Shown one piece after another: positions 62,181-64,000 of a DNA stretch of 64,000 nucleotides (its first letter is position 1; each line of letters starts with the position of its first letter). The position numbers were made by a program, and so were the translations under genes. The stretch covers positions 1 through 64,000 of the forward strand of contig JAQBQL010000174.1 of NCBI GenBank assembly GCA_028287035.1. The letters run 5' to 3'. Origin of the DNA: Labilithrix sp. (lineage in GTDB: Bacteria > Myxococcota > Polyangia > Polyangiales > Polyangiaceae). The notes beneath the pieces were generated by a model, which saw nothing but the letters and a program-made list of their open reading frames with translations, made no database searches and was not told the DNA's origin.

Positions 62181-63422
62181 ATGCCCACGGCGGGGTCGCG
62201 CGTCCCCACACCAGGCTTGCCGGTCGCGGGCGATGTCCTCGGTGGCAAGTACGAGATCGTTCGCCTCCTCGGCGAAGGGGGCATGGCGTCGGTCTTCGAG
62301 GCGAGCCACAAGCGGCTGGAGCAGCGGGTCGCGATCAAGCTCCTCTGCCCCGAGCTCGCCTCCGACGCGGAGCTCGTTGCCCGCTTCGAGCGCGAGGCCC
62401 GCGCGATGGGCAAGCTCACGACGAAGCACGTCGTCCGGGTCATCGACGTCGAGGAGACGCCCGCCGGGCTCCCCTACATGGTGATGGAGCTGCTGAGCGG
62501 CCGTGACCTCGATGCCGAGATCCAGGCCCGCAAGCGTCTGCCGCTCGGCGAGGCGGTCGACATCATCCTCCAGGCCTGCAGCGGGATGCTCGAGGCGCAC
62601 GCCGAAGGCATCGTGCACCGCGACCTGAAGCCGGCGAACCTGTTCCTCACCGAGGACCGGGACACGAAGGACCGGGTCGTGAAGATCCTCGATTTCGGGA
62701 TCTCGAAGGTCGGCGGCGAGGACATGAAGCTGACCAGCGCGGGGGCGGTCATGGGCACGGTGCTCTACATGTCCCCCGAGCAGGTCCGCGGCGAGTCGAA
62801 CGTCGACGAGCAGGCCGACGTCTGGTCGCTCGGGGTGATCCTCTACGAGCTCCTCGCGGGGCGCGCGCCGTTCGACGGAAGCTCGCAGCAGATCGCGACG
62901 CAGATCGTCTCCCAGGACGCGCCGGAGCTCCGCACCCACGTGAGCGTTCCGGAGGACGTCGCGTTCGGTGTGCGCCGCATGCTCGAGCGCGATCGCAGCA
63001 GGCGCTTCCGGTCCCTGTCGGAGGTCATCGCGACGCTCGCGCCGTTCGCCTTGCCGGGCAGTCTCGGCGCCGACATCGCGCGCCAGCAGGCGATCGCGGC
63101 GGCCGGCGCCACCGGGACTCGCGGGAAGACCGTGGTGCTGGCTGCGAAGCACACGGTGCAGATGGGCGGGCCGGTGAACGCGAGGCCCGTGGATCGTTCG
63201 CCGTCCTACGACGGTCATTCGACCACGCGCGCGGTCCTCGGAAGCGCGCACCCGCCGGCCGCCCGCAGGAGCGCGCCCGTGGCGAGCCTCCCCACGCCGC
63301 GAGTCGAGCCGGGCGACCCCGCCGCGAAGCAGAGCCGCACCTTCTTCGGTGTGGCAGTCGTGATCGCGCTGCTCGGGGCCATCGGCGTCGTGCTGATCAT
63401 CCTCGTGCTCGTTCGCCGATGA
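62181..63422 (+). CDS. Ser/Thr protein kinase with C-terminal membrane helix
   Basis: This 413-residue kinase has the catalytic domain at residues about 24-290: G31-E-G-G-M loop, K53 in VAIKLL, H146-R-D148-LKPAN and D171-F-G, and the activation segment GTVLYMSPEQ. The key residues are present, so activity is expected. A linker of about 95 residues follows and the last 22 residues are a membrane helix (FFGVAVVIALLGAIGVVLIILVLV) ending in Arg-Arg, so there is almost no external domain. It is closely similar in layout to the kinase at 58629, which has an external tail. It leads a second TPR/PEGA gene. Confidence 0.93.
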   Translation: MPTAGSRVPTPGLPVAGDVLGGKYEIVRLLGEGGMASVFEASHKRLEQRVAIKLLCPELASDAELVARFEREARAMGKLTTKHVVRVIDVEETPAGLPYMVMELLSGRDLDAEIQARKRLPLGEAVDIILQACSGMLEAHAEGIVHRDLKPANLFLTEDRDTKDRVVKILDFGISKVGGEDMKLTSAGAVMGTVLYMSPEQVRGESNVDEQADVWSLGVILYELLAGRAPFDGSSQQIATQIVSQDAPELRTHVSVPEDVAFGVRRMLERDRSRRFRSLSEVIATLAPFALPGSLGADIARQQAIAAAGATGTRGKTVVLAAKHTVQMGGPVNARPVDRSPSYDGHSTTRAVLGSAHPPAARRSAPVASLPTPRVEPGDPAAKQSRTFFGVAVVIALLGAIGVVLIILVLVRR

Positions 63423-63477
63423 GCGCGACGGGGCACCCCGCCGCCGACGCTGGCGCGCACCGTGCTAGCTGGACGGC

Positions 63478-64000
63478 GTGATCGTGCGCCTCGAGGTCCT
63501 CGTCCCCGTCGTTGGCTTGCTCGCGTGCTTCGCGACGGACGCGCGCGCCCAGGGCGGGGCCGCGCCCGGGAGCGATCTCGACCGCGCGCGCGCGCTCTAC
63601 GTGGAGGCCGGCGAGCTCGAACAGAAGGGTCAGTGGGGCCCCGCCGAGGAGCGGCTCCGCTCCGCCATCCGGATCCGCGAGACGCCCAACCTGCGGTACG
63701 CGCTGGCCTGGGCGGTGGAGAACCAGGACCACCTCGTCGAGGCCCGCACCGAGTACGAGCTCGCCCTGCGCCTCGCGCAGCGCAGCCAGAACGACGAGGT
63801 CAGCCGGCTCGCCATGCAGCGCCTCACGGAGGTCGATCGCAACACGCCGCTGCTGCAGGTCCGGGTGAAGGGCACCGCGCGGTCCGACATGCGCGTGCTC
63901 GTCGACGGACGAGAGGTACCGATCCGTGGGGACGCCGGGACCGCCCCGGTCGACCCCGGATCGCACCTCGTGCGGGTCGAGACCGGCGCGGGCTCCAAGG
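63478..64000 (+). CDS. Exported TPR/PEGA protein, 3' part beyond window
   Basis: This partial gene starts with GTG at 63478 and runs off the right edge (174 residues visible). The first 25 residues form a signal peptide ending Ala-Arg-Ala. A TPR-type unit follows: 'ARALYVEAGELEQKGQWGPAEERLRSAIRIRETPNLRYALAWAVEN' (in parts) and 'HLVEARTEYELALRLAQRS'. A PEGA-like beta part begins with 'MRVLVDGREVPIRGDAGTAPVDPGSHLVRVETG'. The layout equals that of the protein at 60068 and it also follows a kinase gene. Its end and any membrane anchor are not visible. Confidence 0.82.
   Translation, partial: MIVRLEVLVPVVGLLACFATDARAQGGAAPGSDLDRARALYVEAGELEQKGQWGPAEERLRSAIRIRETPNLRYALAWAVENQDHLVEARTEYELALRLAQRSQNDEVSRLAMQRLTEVDRNTPLLQVRVKGTARSDMRVLVDGREVPIRGDAGTAPVDPGSHLVRVETGAGSK

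Overview
This window is GC-rich DNA (about 70% by eye) packed with genes. It carries the marks of a myxobacterium, most likely Polyangia/Sorangiineae in the Myxococcota. The marks are about fourteen lipoproteins with clear lipoboxes, two Ser/Thr protein kinases paired with TPR/PEGA-type exported proteins, Cys-rich lipoproteins, a MYXO-CTERM-like tail on a matrixin-type protease, MshEN and PilZ c-di-GMP-type domains, a very large TPR protein and a DUF4331/TPR/HupE locus. The assignment rests on gene content alone. I saw no rRNA, tRNA, CRISPR array, transposase or complete mobile element.

Layout. 1-2.9 kb: end of an exported Cys-rich protein (minus), a DUF4272 protein, a double cNMP-domain protein and thioredoxin 2. 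2.9-6.9 kb: a minus-strand accessory island of lower GC. It holds a truncated, frameshifted RHS gene with a short Cys-rich tip, an ATGA-coupled TPR gene and two unknown genes, and ends at an 18-bp-arm palindrome. 7-11.8 kb: MtfA-type peptidase, three lipoproteins including a metallophosphoesterase, PPK2 and an MDR oxidoreductase. 11.8-16.3 kb: TPR-HupE (minus) divergent from DUF4331 and a small lipoprotein. 16.3-23 kb: lipoproteins, gamma-glutamyltransferase, a Cys-cluster protein and EttA. 23-32.4 kb: beta-propeller lipoprotein, alpha/beta hydrolases, L,D-transpeptidase and a Cys-rich lipoprotein. 32.4-44 kb: an MshEN/receiver-like/pseudokinase/PilZ protein, a dienoyl-CoA-isomerase-like crotonase, alpha-2-macroglobulin coupled to PbpC, and a GNAT. 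44-49.2 kb: small conserved proteins, the matrixin protease, an ArsC/Spx-like protein and a DUF829 hydrolase. 49.2-56.1 kb: the 1,699-residue TPR protein, a PilZ protein, a degenerate receiver and a GNAT-like protein. 56.1-64 kb: an NtrC-type regulator with GAFTDA, then two kinase plus TPR/PEGA modules, the last running off the edge.

How the genes fit together. Much of the window serves the cell envelope: peptidoglycan synthesis and cross-linking (PbpC, L,D-transpeptidase), protease defence (alpha-2-macroglobulin), glutathione or peptide turnover, and many surface lipoproteins. A second theme is signalling, through kinases, PilZ/MshEN, an NtrC regulator and cNMP-binding domains. Many genes have a TANNNT hexamer 6-10 nt before the start codon and no clear Shine-Dalgarno, which suggests leaderless transcription. 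Functional statements come from motifs and family memory; no database search was run.
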